Positions 33,753-42,527 of a DNA stretch of 43,531 nt are shown in pieces. Position numbers and translations under genes: made by a program. Each line of letters starts with the position of its first letter. The first letter of the stretch is position 1. The stretch is from positions 1 to 43,531 of the forward strand of contig CALHTF010000133.1 of assembly GCA_938038815.1 (NCBI GenBank), read 5' to 3'. The notes beneath the pieces are model-generated. The model searched no databases and was not told where the DNA came from. It was given only the letters and a program-made list of their open reading frames with translations. The DNA is from an uncultured Acidimicrobiales bacterium (GTDB lineage: Bacteria; Actinomycetota; Acidimicrobiia; Acidimicrobiales; SHLQ01).

Positions 33753-35981
33753 ATGGAATCGGAGGGAGCCTTTGTTGGAACACCGAGGCGCTCACGTCGC
33801 ACCACGGCAGCGCTCGTCGGTCTGGCGGTAGTGGTTGCGCTGCTGGGCAGCGTGCTCGAGGTGGTTGGCGCTCAGGCAACCAGTACTTCTGACCCAGTCG
33901 CCGTGTCGCTGTTCGACACCGCATGGGACATGCCGTTTTGGGCCGAGCCGGCCGAGGTAGAGGCGTACTTCGATCACCTCCAGACCGCGGGGTTCGACGG
34001 CGTGTGGATTTCGCTCATGAACCACACGACCTTCGGTCGGGTCGGAGCGGTCTCACCCGTCTTTGACGCAACCCAGGCGACCCTCGATGCGTCGGGCGAG
34101 TTCGACCTCACCCCGGAGTACACCGAGCACGTGCTCGCCATTTTCGATGCGGCCAACCAACGTGGTCTCGACGTCGGTGTGGTTGCCATGTGGGGTGTGG
34201 GGCACTTGCACACCAACTCGCCAACGATGTGCGACGGCTTCAACGAAGGACCGCTTCATCGCGACAACGCCGAAGACTGGGGCCGCGACATCGCCACGGC
34301 GTTCGGTGACGAACCGGCGCTCGCCCACTGGATCCTGGGCGGCGACAACTTCTGTGCCCGAGACGAAGCCGACGAAGACGTCGAGATCTGGCGCAACATG
34401 GCCGCTGGTATCGACGCCATCGACGGTGAACATCCGATCACGTTCCATACCGCCACCGGCGCAACGCGACAGTCGTGGTTTGCCGACGAACCATGGGTCG
34501 ACTTCCTCGCCCCACAGACCGGCCACTGCACCCAAGCCACCACCACCCAGTTTCAACTGTCGGAGCTTGCCCGATTCAACAAGCCAGTTTTCGCCGCCGA
34601 GATGCGCTACGAAACGATCGATCCGCAGTTCTGCGGGCCAGATGAGGGTGGACTCGTTGGTGCTGAAGAAGTGGCCGAAGACGTCGAGGCCGCATTGGCC
34701 GCCGATGTTGACGCCATCGTGTTCGGCCATCACGAGCGCTGGCATTGGGGTATCGCCGCCGGCCACGGGGCGGTCGGTGACGGTTGGGCATCGGTGCAGG
34801 CGTCCTTTGGCGCCCCTGGTGAACGAGCGATGTTGCGACGGTTGGGTCGAGTGGCCGGTACCGAGCTCTCCGTGGTTGCGCGGGGCGCGAGCGGTCAAGA
34901 GCAGATGTCGGTCGAAGTTGATGGCTCGGTGATTGCGACCGAGACCGTTTCGACCGATCTCACCACCTATCGCTTCGAGGTTGAGCAGTCATCCCTCGAG
35001 CCACAACAGGTGCGCGTTCTGTTCATCAACGACAACGGCCAAGAGCGAGACCTGTTTATCGATGCGATGGCGATCGACGGCGTGCGGCACGAGACCGAAG
35101 CACCGACCACCGAGACCAAGGGCAGTTGGGACGGCGACTGCTTGGTCGGGTTCAAGGCCTCGCAGTGGTTGCACTGCAACGGGTATGCCCACTACGGCCA
35201 GTCATCAACGCCACCAACGACGATGACCCCGACCACCACGATGACCCCGACGACGACGCAGGCGCCAACGAACACCCACGAGCTGTCGGTTCGGGCTCGA
35301 GGAGTGAGCGGTACCGAACAACTGGCGATCGAGATCGCTGGCGACGTTGTCGAGTCGCTCAACCTCAGTCCGGCCATCGCGACCTACACATGGACGAGCG
35401 AGTCGCCGATCGACATCGCCGACCTTCGGTTGGTTTTCGCCAACGATGCCGGACTCGATCACGACGTGCGGGTCGACTACATCGAGATCGACGGCACCCG
35501 CTACGAGACCGAGGCCGCAACTACCGAATCCAAGGGCAGCTGGGCCAACGGCAACTGCGGGGTCGGATTTAAACGCTCGGAATGGCTGCACTGTGCTGGT
35601 TGGTTCACGTACGCCCAACCGCCAAGTGCCGAATCTCATGAGCTCGTGGTGGTAGCCCAGGGCCTTTCGGGTACCGAGTTCATGCGCGTCGACGTTGCCG
35701 GGACGACCCAACTACAGACGGTGGTGCGCAGCACCGCCGACCGCTTTGTGGTGATGTCGTCGTCGCCGATTGAACCGTCCGATGTTGTGGTGAGGTTTGT
35801 GAACGACAACGGGGTTGAACGGGATCTGCGGATCGACCGGATCGAGATCGATGGGGTCCGGTTCGAGACCGAAGCGCCCACTACCGAAACGTTGGGCAGT
35901 TGGGCCGACGGCTCATGTGCAGCCGGATTCAAACGTTCCGAGTGGCTCCATTGCAACGGTTACGCCCGCTACGCCCGCTAG
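33753..35981 (+). CDS. Secreted apiosidase-like glycosidase with three repeat modules
   Basis: A 742-residue exported protein. After a signal sequence (basic RRSRR, then a hydrophobic core to about residue 42), residues 48-360 form a TIM-barrel like DUF4038/GH140 apiosidases: DTAWDMPFWAEPAEVEAYFD, GFDGVWISLMNH, ILGGDNFC, QTGHC and VFAAEMRYE (candidate acid and nucleophile). Three copies of a module of about 115 residues follow (about 370-484, 509-623, 629-742), separated by a Thr-Pro linker (TTTMTPTTT). Each resembles Ca-binding carbohydrate modules (LFIDAMAIDGVRHETEA) and ends with a repeat of GSW, a cysteine, GFK and WLHC. It probably digests plant or algal polysaccharide side chains. Confidence 0.85.
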   Translation: MESEGAFVGTPRRSRRTTAALVGLAVVVALLGSVLEVVGAQATSTSDPVAVSLFDTAWDMPFWAEPAEVEAYFDHLQTAGFDGVWISLMNHTTFGRVGAVSPVFDATQATLDASGEFDLTPEYTEHVLAIFDAANQRGLDVGVVAMWGVGHLHTNSPTMCDGFNEGPLHRDNAEDWGRDIATAFGDEPALAHWILGGDNFCARDEADEDVEIWRNMAAGIDAIDGEHPITFHTATGATRQSWFADEPWVDFLAPQTGHCTQATTTQFQLSELARFNKPVFAAEMRYETIDPQFCGPDEGGLVGAEEVAEDVEAALAADVDAIVFGHHERWHWGIAAGHGAVGDGWASVQASFGAPGERAMLRRLGRVAGTELSVVARGASGQEQMSVEVDGSVIATETVSTDLTTYRFEVEQSSLEPQQVRVLFINDNGQERDLFIDAMAIDGVRHETEAPTTETKGSWDGDCLVGFKASQWLHCNGYAHYGQSSTPPTTMTPTTTMTPTTTQAPTNTHELSVRARGVSGTEQLAIEIAGDVVESLNLSPAIATYTWTSESPIDIADLRLVFANDAGLDHDVRVDYIEIDGTRYETEAATTESKGSWANGNCGVGFKRSEWLHCAGWFTYAQPPSAESHELVVVAQGLSGTEFMRVDVAGTTQLQTVVRSTADRFVVMSSSPIEPSDVVVRFVNDNGVERDLRIDRIEIDGVRFETEAPTTETLGSWADGSCAAGFKRSEWLHCNGYARYAR

Positions 35982-36074
35982 CAAGCAGCAATGACGAGCC
36001 CCCGAAAGGTGTTCGAAGGGACACTAATTTTGGTGAAACGTTAAGGAAGTGCTTACGCCGCCGACAGGACGGTT

Positions 36075-36410
36075 ATGGCAAGAATCCGTGCAACCTGTTC
36101 TGACTGTGGCGACATCGAACTCGATCCGCCCGAGCTTCATGCTCGGGTCTGCGTCGACAACGGTTCGGCCGCCTACCGGTTCTGCTGCCCGGAATGCCAG
36201 ATGGTTTCCATCAAAGACAGCGACCCCCGCACGGTCGACATGCTGGCGAGTGCCGGCGTGCCGGTTGAAGAGTGGGCCCTACCGGCCGAACTCGACGAGA
36301 AGCACGGCGGTCAGCGGATCAACCACGATGACATCATCTCGTTTCACGAGTTGCTCGGCGATGACGAAGCGCTGGCCGACGAACTCCGCAAGCTGGTCGG
36401 CAACAAGTAG
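36075..36410 (+). CDS. Small zinc-ribbon protein
   Basis: A 111-residue soluble protein with six cysteines in two groups: C8 and C11 (ATCSDCGD), C26, then C37, C38 and C41 (RFCCPECQM), a zinc-ribbon arrangement. The rest is acidic and helical (ISFHELLGDDEALADELRKL). I know similar small actinobacterial proteins but no defined function. An AGGA lies 6 nt before the ATG. It follows the secreted glycosidase by 93 bp and ends 15 bp before the convergent flippase gene. It could be a regulator or an RNA/DNA-binding protein; this is inference. Confidence 0.75.
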   Translation: MARIRATCSDCGDIELDPPELHARVCVDNGSAAYRFCCPECQMVSIKDSDPRTVDMLASAGVPVEEWALPAELDEKHGGQRINHDDIISFHELLGDDEALADELRKLVGNK

Positions 36411-36425
36411 GACGCCTGGCCGTCG

Positions 36426-37712
36426 CTAGGGCATGGGCAGCCGTTCGGCTTTACGGCCCTGCTGAACGCCGAACCAGCACAACCCGAGGAACACCAGCTC
36501 GCTCAAGTACGTGGCGGCCACCGCTCCTTTCCAGGTGTAGTCGGGAATCAGCACAATGTTGAGCACCACGTTCAGTACGGCGGTGACGAGCTGCACTTTG
36601 CTTCGGTACCCTTGGCGCCCCGATCCGCTCAGTACGTCGCCGATATTGATCTGCATTCCTCGCAGGATGGGGTACACCGCGAGGGCGAGTACTACCGGTA
36701 CGACGCCGTCGAATTCGCCGCCGAGCACGAACCCCATGACCGGGCTGAGAAGCACGGCGAGGATCGCGCCGCCAACGGTTGCGCCGAAGACCCGTTTGCG
36801 AAGTTCGCGCGAGTAGCGGTAAGCCGACTCGATGCCGTCGGCGCCCCGGCGGAAGAACTCGGGGTACGCGGCCGAGAAGATCGACATGGCGGGCAACAAC
36901 GAATAGGTGATGAGCCGGACACCGGCGCCGTACAGGCCTGCGTCGTCATCGAATCCGGCTCGAAGCAGCATGGTCTTGTCGACGTTGGTCTGCACGGTTT
37001 GTGCGGCGTCGCCGAGGGCAAACCGCGACCCTTCTTGGGCGGCGGGGATCAGTTCGCGGCGCTTCAATTTTGGTCCGCCCTGCACCGTGCGAAGCCAGAT
37101 GCCGCTGCCGAACGCGGTGACGGCCATGCTGGCGAGCATCATCGTGGCGAGCACTCGCAGATCGGTGCTACCGCTGAGCCAAAAGATCAAAGCCATAGCG
37201 GCGCGAGCTGCCGAGTCGGCGATATGGACCGCCGCAAGCTCGGGGTATTTGTCGAGCGCCGCGCAGGCGCGGGCGTGATTGTGCATGATGCCGGTCGACA
37301 AAAACTCGACGCCACCGAACAAGGCGATGACGCCTAGGTCGCGGCCCGGAAGTATGACCGTAGCCAGCGCAATAGTGATCAGATACAGCGCCAGGCCAAC
37401 CGTAAAGGTCGTGCCGAGGGTGGCGCCCCAGGCTTCGCGCAGTTCGGAATGCTCGCGAGATACCCGTTTGATGAGCACCTCGCCGGTGCCCAACGAAGCC
37501 ATCGGGGCGAGCAAGCCGACGTACGCAACGATGCCGATGTACACACCGAACCCATCGGTGTTGAGGGCGCGGCCGGTCGCAATGATCGTGATCGAAGCCA
37601 AAAGGGCTCGACCACCCAGGCCAACCAAGCTCCACGCCGAACGACGACGCTCAGGGGCGCCGCCGTTTAGGGTGTCTCGAGCCTGCTGGCGCATTGCCGC
37701 GACTCTGCTCAT
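36426..37712 (-). CDS. Polysaccharide/oligosaccharide flippase
   Basis: A 428-residue MOP-superfamily transporter with about 12 hydrophobic helices (Wzx/RfbX-like). It would flip a lipid-linked oligosaccharide across the membrane for wall or capsule assembly. Recognisable parts are the N-terminal RSAWSLVGLGGRALLASITI with a conserved glycine, GLLAPMASLGTGEVLIKRVS (typical flippase helix 2/loop), and MQINIGDVLSGSGRQGYRSK in the last third (the usual NxxLxGxG-like motif). Charged residues cluster in loops. It is preceded on the same strand by the HupE-like gene across 57 bp. Its sugar partner is unknown; the glycosyltransferase at 12.5 kb may or may not belong to it. Confidence 0.87.
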   Translation of the reverse strand: MSRVAAMRQQARDTLNGGAPERRRSAWSLVGLGGRALLASITIIATGRALNTDGFGVYIGIVAYVGLLAPMASLGTGEVLIKRVSREHSELREAWGATLGTTFTVGLALYLITIALATVILPGRDLGVIALFGGVEFLSTGIMHNHARACAALDKYPELAAVHIADSAARAAMALIFWLSGSTDLRVLATMMLASMAVTAFGSGIWLRTVQGGPKLKRRELIPAAQEGSRFALGDAAQTVQTNVDKTMLLRAGFDDDAGLYGAGVRLITYSLLPAMSIFSAAYPEFFRRGADGIESAYRYSRELRKRVFGATVGGAILAVLLSPVMGFVLGGEFDGVVPVVLALAVYPILRGMQINIGDVLSGSGRQGYRSKVQLVTAVLNVVLNIVLIPDYTWKGAVAATYLSELVFLGLCWFGVQQGRKAERLPMP

Positions 37713-37769
37713 GTATGGGGCGCTCTCCGGGGGACGAGTGGCGACTCGATTGAGTCGCCGTCATCGTAG

Positions 37770-39164
37770 CTAAACGAGCGCTGGCTCGTTGTCGGCGTTT
37801 TGTTCAGGTTCGATGTCGATGAGTTGGTCGCGATCTCGTTCGTAGTTCCGCCAGAGGGCGGCGGCCACGGTGGCGATCGCAAGCGGGATGAGGACCCGCG
37901 GGAACTTCAGAACCTTGTCGACCAGATCAGAGATCGAGGTCTCGGTGTCGAAGATTCGCTCGAAGGCCCAGACCGCAGCGACGAGCGCCATGAGGATCGA
38001 GCCGCCCTTCATGAAGTTTTCGTACATGCGAGTGCGGCGGAGCAAGAACAACAGCGGGAACACCATCAAGATGATGACCGCCTGGCCAATCTCGACGCCG
38101 ATGTTAAAGCCGAGCAGCGACCAGACCTTGCGGCCCTTGTCGAGGCCGAGCCCTTCGAGCAGGCCGGCAAAGCCCAGGCCGTGGAACAAACCAAAGCCAA
38201 AGGCGATGAGCCATTCCTTCTCCCGGAACACCGGCCGCAGGTTGTGCAATGCCGCAACCACGATCGAGATGGCGATCAGCGCCTCGACCGGGCGGCCGGG
38301 GAGGTCAAAGATACCGAGGCCGGCGAGCGACAGGGTGATCGAGTGAGCGATGGTGAACATCGTGGCGATCTTGAGGACTTTCCAGAGGCTGTCCTTCAGG
38401 CTCGGTGCCGGGGTCCACGACCCTTCACCATCAGAACCGTTGCGGAACACCATGACCGACGGGAGTACAAGAACCAACACGAACAAGATGTGGTCGGAGC
38501 CGATTTCGATGTGCTCGATACCGAGGTCGATCGTGCCCCAGAGGCCGGCGAAGAACGACGGCGCTTCGATGGTTACCTCTTGGACGGTGTTCCCTTCGCT
38601 AAAGATCTTGAGGGCATTCGCATCGGTACGGAGGGCTTCGCCTTCGTTGGCGAATATGCCTCCTTCCCAGTAGCTCGAGATCAGAACAAACGCCTTGTTG
38701 CTGGGCTTTTCCTCAAAGAACACGTCGAGGTCGACGTCCCACGCTCGTGGTACCTCGGCGAAGTTCTCGTCGACCTCAAAGTTGAGCTGAGCGAACGTGC
38801 CGCTCTCGGTAGCGAGTACCGAGATATCGGTGAACGAGTAGTCCCAGTCGGCGCCGCCGTTGTTAAACGTCATGTGCTGAGCGGCGTACTCCTCGATCGT
38901 TGACTGGGCGGCTGCCAGTTGGTCCTCGGCGAGGTCGGTATCGACTTCGCCCTCGTTGCCTTCGACGATGTCGAATCCGAGGACCTCGTTGAGATCGTTG
39001 GTACGCATCTCGAGCCGACCTTCGATGCCATCTTGCAAGATGTCGAAGTAGAGGTAGCTCTCGTTGATGGCGTGTGCGTTGGCATGCGGGGCAATCGCCA
39101 GCATCGCCATAAGCGCAGTGGCCAGAACGAGGGCCGCCTTTTTGAGGAGTAGTGGTTTCTTCAT
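37770..39164 (-). CDS. HupE/UreJ family permease
   Basis: A 464-residue membrane protein. A signal sequence (residues 1-30, ending HANAHA) is followed by an outer, acidic domain of about 180 residues. The HupE/UreJ domain then has family motifs: IEHIEIGSDHILFVLVL, TIAHSITLSLAGLG, ALIAISIVVAALHN, FGFGLFHGLGFAG and GFNIGVEIGQAV. These proteins are thought to carry nickel or cobalt into the cell, with the histidines binding the metal. The window also has Ni-SOD, a nickel user, but 34 kb away, so no direct link is shown. It lies between an ACAD-like gene (50 bp upstream) and the flippase. Confidence 0.88.
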   Translation of the reverse strand: MKKPLLLKKAALVLATALMAMLAIAPHANAHAINESYLYFDILQDGIEGRLEMRTNDLNEVLGFDIVEGNEGEVDTDLAEDQLAAAQSTIEEYAAQHMTFNNGGADWDYSFTDISVLATESGTFAQLNFEVDENFAEVPRAWDVDLDVFFEEKPSNKAFVLISSYWEGGIFANEGEALRTDANALKIFSEGNTVQEVTIEAPSFFAGLWGTIDLGIEHIEIGSDHILFVLVLVLPSVMVFRNGSDGEGSWTPAPSLKDSLWKVLKIATMFTIAHSITLSLAGLGIFDLPGRPVEALIAISIVVAALHNLRPVFREKEWLIAFGFGLFHGLGFAGLLEGLGLDKGRKVWSLLGFNIGVEIGQAVIILMVFPLLFLLRRTRMYENFMKGGSILMALVAAVWAFERIFDTETSISDLVDKVLKFPRVLIPLAIATVAAALWRNYERDRDQLIDIEPEQNADNEPALV

Positions 39165-39214
39165 GTCAGAGCTTCTCTGGTCTTTGGGTTGGATGGTTTC
39201 GGTGTTCTGGGCGC

Positions 39215-40441
39215 TCAGCCGAGGCCCAATTGATGGGCCACAACGTTGCGTTGGATATCGGAGGTGCCGCCATAGACGACGCCTCCGGCGACATTGCGGA
39301 GGTCTTGCTCGACCCCGTACTCGGTTACGTAGCCGCGGGCTCCGTGGGTGAGAATCGCGTCGACCGATGAGTCGATCGACGCCTCGCTGGCCTGAATTTT
39401 GGCGAGGGCGGCGGTTTCCATCGACGGTTGACCCGCCTGGTCGAGCGCAGCAGCCTTATAAAGAAGAAGCCGCGAGTTCTCGTGGCGGAGCTTCATGTTG
39501 GCGATGCGATGGCTCACCGCCTGAAAATCACCGATTGGCTTGCCAAATTGCTGACGTTCGCGAGCAAAGGCAACGGCGTCGTCGAGTTGGCGTTCCATCG
39601 ATCCGATCTGGGCGGCGAGCACAAACGCTCGTTCGGCTTCCATCGCCGAGGAGAAGATCGACGCGCCTGCGCCTTCGGGCCCAACCCGGTTGCTGGCTGG
39701 TACCACGCAGTTGTCGAAGGTGAGGTCGGCGAACGGGGTGGTGCGCAGGCCCATCTTGGGTCGGTTTTCGCCTACCACCAGGCCGGGGGTGTCGGCGTCG
39801 ACCAGGAAGGTAGTGACCCCCCACGACCCAAGCGCGGGGTCCTTGGTGGCGAACACGATGAAGACGTCGGCTTCGGGCGCCATGGTTACGTAGGCCTTGG
39901 TGCCGTTGAGCACGTAGGTCTCATCGTCGCCGGGCGCATAGGTCGTGCCCATAGAGAAGGTGTCCGAGCCCGACTCAGTTTCGGTGATGGTGAAGGCGCC
40001 CTTCAGGTCGCCAGATACCAGGCCGGGGAGGTACCTGGCCTTTTGGTCGTCGTCGCCGAACCGTTCGATGATCGGCTGCATGGTCCAAACCTGACAGGCG
40101 AGCGCAAAGTTGAGGCCTGCGTCGTTGCCGGAGTAGCCCAGTGCTTCGAACCACAACAAGGCGCTGACCACGTCGAGGCCGAGGCCGCCGTATTCGGGCG
40201 AGACACGCAGTTTCAACACGTCGGCGTCGACGGCCCGGTCCCAGCCGTCGGACCAGAAGGTGCAGCTTGCATCTCGTTCGGCGAGATCGTCGCTCACCAT
40301 GTTCTCGTCCGCCCATGCCATTGCTTTGGCTTTGAGAGGGTGACGCAGATCGACCATTGCTTCGAGCGCGCTCGGGGCGTCGACCGCCACAGCGATGCTG
40401 GCCGAGTTAGGGTTCGAGTTGTTCATGCGCAATGCATCCAT
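39215..40441 (-). CDS. Acyl-CoA-dehydrogenase-like enzyme, possible prolyl-carrier-protein dehydrogenase
   Basis: A 408-residue flavoprotein of the acyl-CoA dehydrogenase fold. Substrate-side motifs are FTITETESGSD and YVLNGTKAYVT; the C-terminal FAD region is ARERQQFGKPIGDFQ. The glutamate normally in YEGT is glycine (VYGGTSDIQ), so the base is likely E270 in EAERAFVLA with the following GSMERQL, an arrangement I know from dehydrogenases that act on carrier-bound amino acids (PltE/RedW type). It is divergent from a stand-alone adenylation gene and carrier protein. The predicted step is oxidation of prolyl-carrier to pyrrolyl-carrier. A fatty-acid role remains possible. The start is 40441, with 40426 as an alternative. 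Confidence 0.82.
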   Translation of the reverse strand: MDALRMNNSNPNSASIAVAVDAPSALEAMVDLRHPLKAKAMAWADENMVSDDLAERDASCTFWSDGWDRAVDADVLKLRVSPEYGGLGLDVVSALLWFEALGYSGNDAGLNFALACQVWTMQPIIERFGDDDQKARYLPGLVSGDLKGAFTITETESGSDTFSMGTTYAPGDDETYVLNGTKAYVTMAPEADVFIVFATKDPALGSWGVTTFLVDADTPGLVVGENRPKMGLRTTPFADLTFDNCVVPASNRVGPEGAGASIFSSAMEAERAFVLAAQIGSMERQLDDAVAFARERQQFGKPIGDFQAVSHRIANMKLRHENSRLLLYKAAALDQAGQPSMETAALAKIQASEASIDSSVDAILTHGARGYVTEYGVEQDLRNVAGGVVYGGTSDIQRNVVAHQLGLG

Positions 40442-40542
40442 ACGTTCGCTGCGGTCGTAAGGGGGGATGTGGTGCGAAATCGCACGAGTGGCCAGTGTGG
40501 CTCACTTTTGTACTGAACACCACTCATAGTAGTCAGTTCTCC

Positions 40543-40572
40543 TTGTTCGATCACTCTGTGTGAGGTTACGCT
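40543..40572 (+). promoter_or_regulatory. Possible promoter of the adenylation gene
   Basis: TTGTTC (40543-40548) and TACGCT (40567-40572) are spaced by 18 bp and match actinobacterial -35 TTGnnn and -10 TAnnnT. Transcription would start around 40580, just before the ATG at 40583, which suggests a leaderless mRNA. Confidence 0.45.
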
Positions 40573-40582
40573 AGCCATACCT

Positions 40583-42259
40583 ATGACTTCTTCGTCCGCT
40601 AGGGCTTCGTTGGATGCACGTTCCACCGAAACGTTCCCGCACCTCGACACCGCATACCTACTGTCGCACCTGCTCCCCGCTAGTGCGTCGCGCTTTGGCG
40701 ATCGACCTGCGGTGCGGTGCCTCGGAGAAGAGTTGAGCTACGTCGAGTTCGACCAACGGGTTGGCCAACTAGCAGCCGCCTTGGTCGAAGCAGGAGTCGA
40801 GCGCGGCGACCGAGTTGGACTGCACGTTCACAAGTCGCTCGAGAGCATCGTGGGTATCCACGGCATCTTGCGGGCCGGAGCGGCGTACGTGCCGCTCGAC
40901 CCGCTCGCCCCTCCGGCGCTGCTCCACACGATCGTGAATGACTGTGGCATCGAGGTTTTGGTAACCCACGATCTGCGTCGGTCGACCGCGGCGATCATCG
41001 CCGAAGACTGCGACCTCACCCATGTGGTTGGTCTGTCCGAGCCGCTGGCTCACACGCCGACCACATCGTGGGATCAGGTTGGCGCCCGCACCCCGATCGA
41101 TCCGGTGCCCGTTCTGGCCGACGACCTTGCTTATGTGATGTACACGTCGGGCTCGACCGGCGAACCCAAAGGGATCATGCACACCCATCGCAGCGGGATG
41201 GCGTTTACCCGATTGTCGGCGGCGCATTTCGCGCTGAACCACCATGACCGGCTCGCCAACTTCGCACCGCTGCATTTCGACATCTCGCTACTCGAGATGT
41301 TCACCGGCCCAGCGGTGGGGGCGTGCGTGGTCATCTTGACCGAGCCATACCTGCGAATGCCCGCCAGCCTGGCCGCCCACCTCGCCGACGAGCAGTGCAC
41401 GGTTACCTACACCGTGCCCTCGACCTACCAGCAGCTGTTGCAGCGCGGCGGACTAGAAGGCCACGACTTCTCGAGTTTGCGCCTGGTGCTCTTTGGCGGC
41501 GAGCTCTTTCCACCCGCCCGAGCAGCCGAGCTGATGCAGCACACACCCAACGCAACGTTGGTCAACGTGTACGGCCCAGCCGAAGTAAACGCCTGCACGC
41601 TGTACTTCTTCGACACAACTCCCGACCCCGACGTCCAGATCCCGATCGGTGTTGCCTGGGGCGACACCGAAACCCGAGTGGTCGGCCCCGACGGCCGGCC
41701 GGTGCAAGACGGAGCGACCGGCGAACTGGTGGTCCGAACCGCCACGATGATGCAGGGATATTGGAATCGCCCCGACCTCGACGCCGCGTCGTTCGATCAG
41801 GCCATCGCGCCCGGCGGACGCACCGAGCGCTGGTACCGAACCGGCGACCTGGTCGACCGAGCCGATGACGGCACCTTGACCTTCCTTGGGCGGCGTGACC
41901 ACCAAGTAAAGGTGCGAGGCCATCGACTCGAACTCGAATCGGTCGAAGCCGTGCTGGGCGACATCCCAAAGATCGAACAAGCCGTCGTTGGGTTGCGGCC
42001 CGGCGTCACCAACGGCGACGACGAACTTGTGGCTGCAGTTATCGCGGCCCCCGAGGTCGACATCGACAGCGGCGAGGTTCGGCGCTTGCTGGCCGAACAC
42101 CTTCCGACCTATGCCGTCCCAGCCGAAATCCTTGTCGTTACCGAAATGCCCCGGACCCCAAGCGGAAAAATTGATCGTCGATCAGTGCGCGACAACCTCA
42201 AGTCGTCGAGCGGGCTCGACGATCAAGCACGAACAGAATCAAGCGGAGAAACACCATGA
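40583..42259 (+). CDS. Stand-alone adenylation enzyme, possibly proline-activating
   Basis: A 558-residue AMP-forming adenylation domain, without fused carrier. Core motifs: YTSGSTGEPKG (from residue 187), YGPAEVNAC (A5), YRTGDLVDR (A7), LGRRDHQVKVRGHRLELE (A8) and the catalytic lysine in PSGKIDRR near the end. It would activate an amino acid and load it on the following carrier protein, with which it overlaps by 4 bp. Aligning by eye with GrsA, the ten pocket residues read D, I, L, T, L, G, V, A, C, K, close to the D-L-L...C-K code I remember for proline-activating PltF/RedM. The alignment was not computed, so the substrate is a hypothesis. Confidence 0.9.
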   Translation: MTSSSARASLDARSTETFPHLDTAYLLSHLLPASASRFGDRPAVRCLGEELSYVEFDQRVGQLAAALVEAGVERGDRVGLHVHKSLESIVGIHGILRAGAAYVPLDPLAPPALLHTIVNDCGIEVLVTHDLRRSTAAIIAEDCDLTHVVGLSEPLAHTPTTSWDQVGARTPIDPVPVLADDLAYVMYTSGSTGEPKGIMHTHRSGMAFTRLSAAHFALNHHDRLANFAPLHFDISLLEMFTGPAVGACVVILTEPYLRMPASLAAHLADEQCTVTYTVPSTYQQLLQRGGLEGHDFSSLRLVLFGGELFPPARAAELMQHTPNATLVNVYGPAEVNACTLYFFDTTPDPDVQIPIGVAWGDTETRVVGPDGRPVQDGATGELVVRTATMMQGYWNRPDLDAASFDQAIAPGGRTERWYRTGDLVDRADDGTLTFLGRRDHQVKVRGHRLELESVEAVLGDIPKIEQAVVGLRPGVTNGDDELVAAVIAAPEVDIDSGEVRRLLAEHLPTYAVPAEILVVTEMPRTPSGKIDRRSVRDNLKSSSGLDDQARTESSGETP

Positions 42260-42525
42260 CAGGACCAACACTCGATGCTCTAGGGGAGCGGTTGATGTCC
42301 TTCATCAACAGTGAAGTTTCGACGGCGCCAACGCCGATCGAGCTCGAGACCGACCTGCTGCTCACCGGGGCGGTCGATTCGCTCGGTGTCGTTCGGATAA
42401 CCCAATGGCTCGAAGACGAATGTGGCCTCGGTGTCGATCCGCTCGACGTCACCCTCGAGAACTTTCAGACCGTTGATCGCATGGTCAGCTACGTGAAGCA
42501 AAAAGTCGAAACATCAGGCGCCTGA
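42256..42525 (+). CDS. Free acyl/peptidyl carrier protein
   Basis: An 89-residue carrier protein with the phosphopantetheine serine S42 in LTGAVDSLGVVR (D-S-L motif). It is a stand-alone four-helix carrier of the usual size. The serine sits in the family position after the acidic ELETDLLLTG turn. It is coupled to the adenylation gene (ATGA overlap) and the next gene starts 2 bp past its stop, so it should be loaded by the former and used by the latter. Acidic and tightly packed, it could carry a prolyl and then pyrrolyl group if the dehydrogenase across the spacer acts on it. Cytoplasmic. Confidence 0.93.
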   Translation: MTGPTLDALGERLMSFINSEVSTAPTPIELETDLLLTGAVDSLGVVRITQWLEDECGLGVDPLDVTLENFQTVDRMVSYVKQKVETSGA

Positions 42526-42527
42526 AC

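Noticed and set aside
37800..38903. 367-codon open frame antisense to the HupE-like gene
   Set aside because: Charged low-complexity protein with no domain; the HupE motifs on the minus strand are clear.
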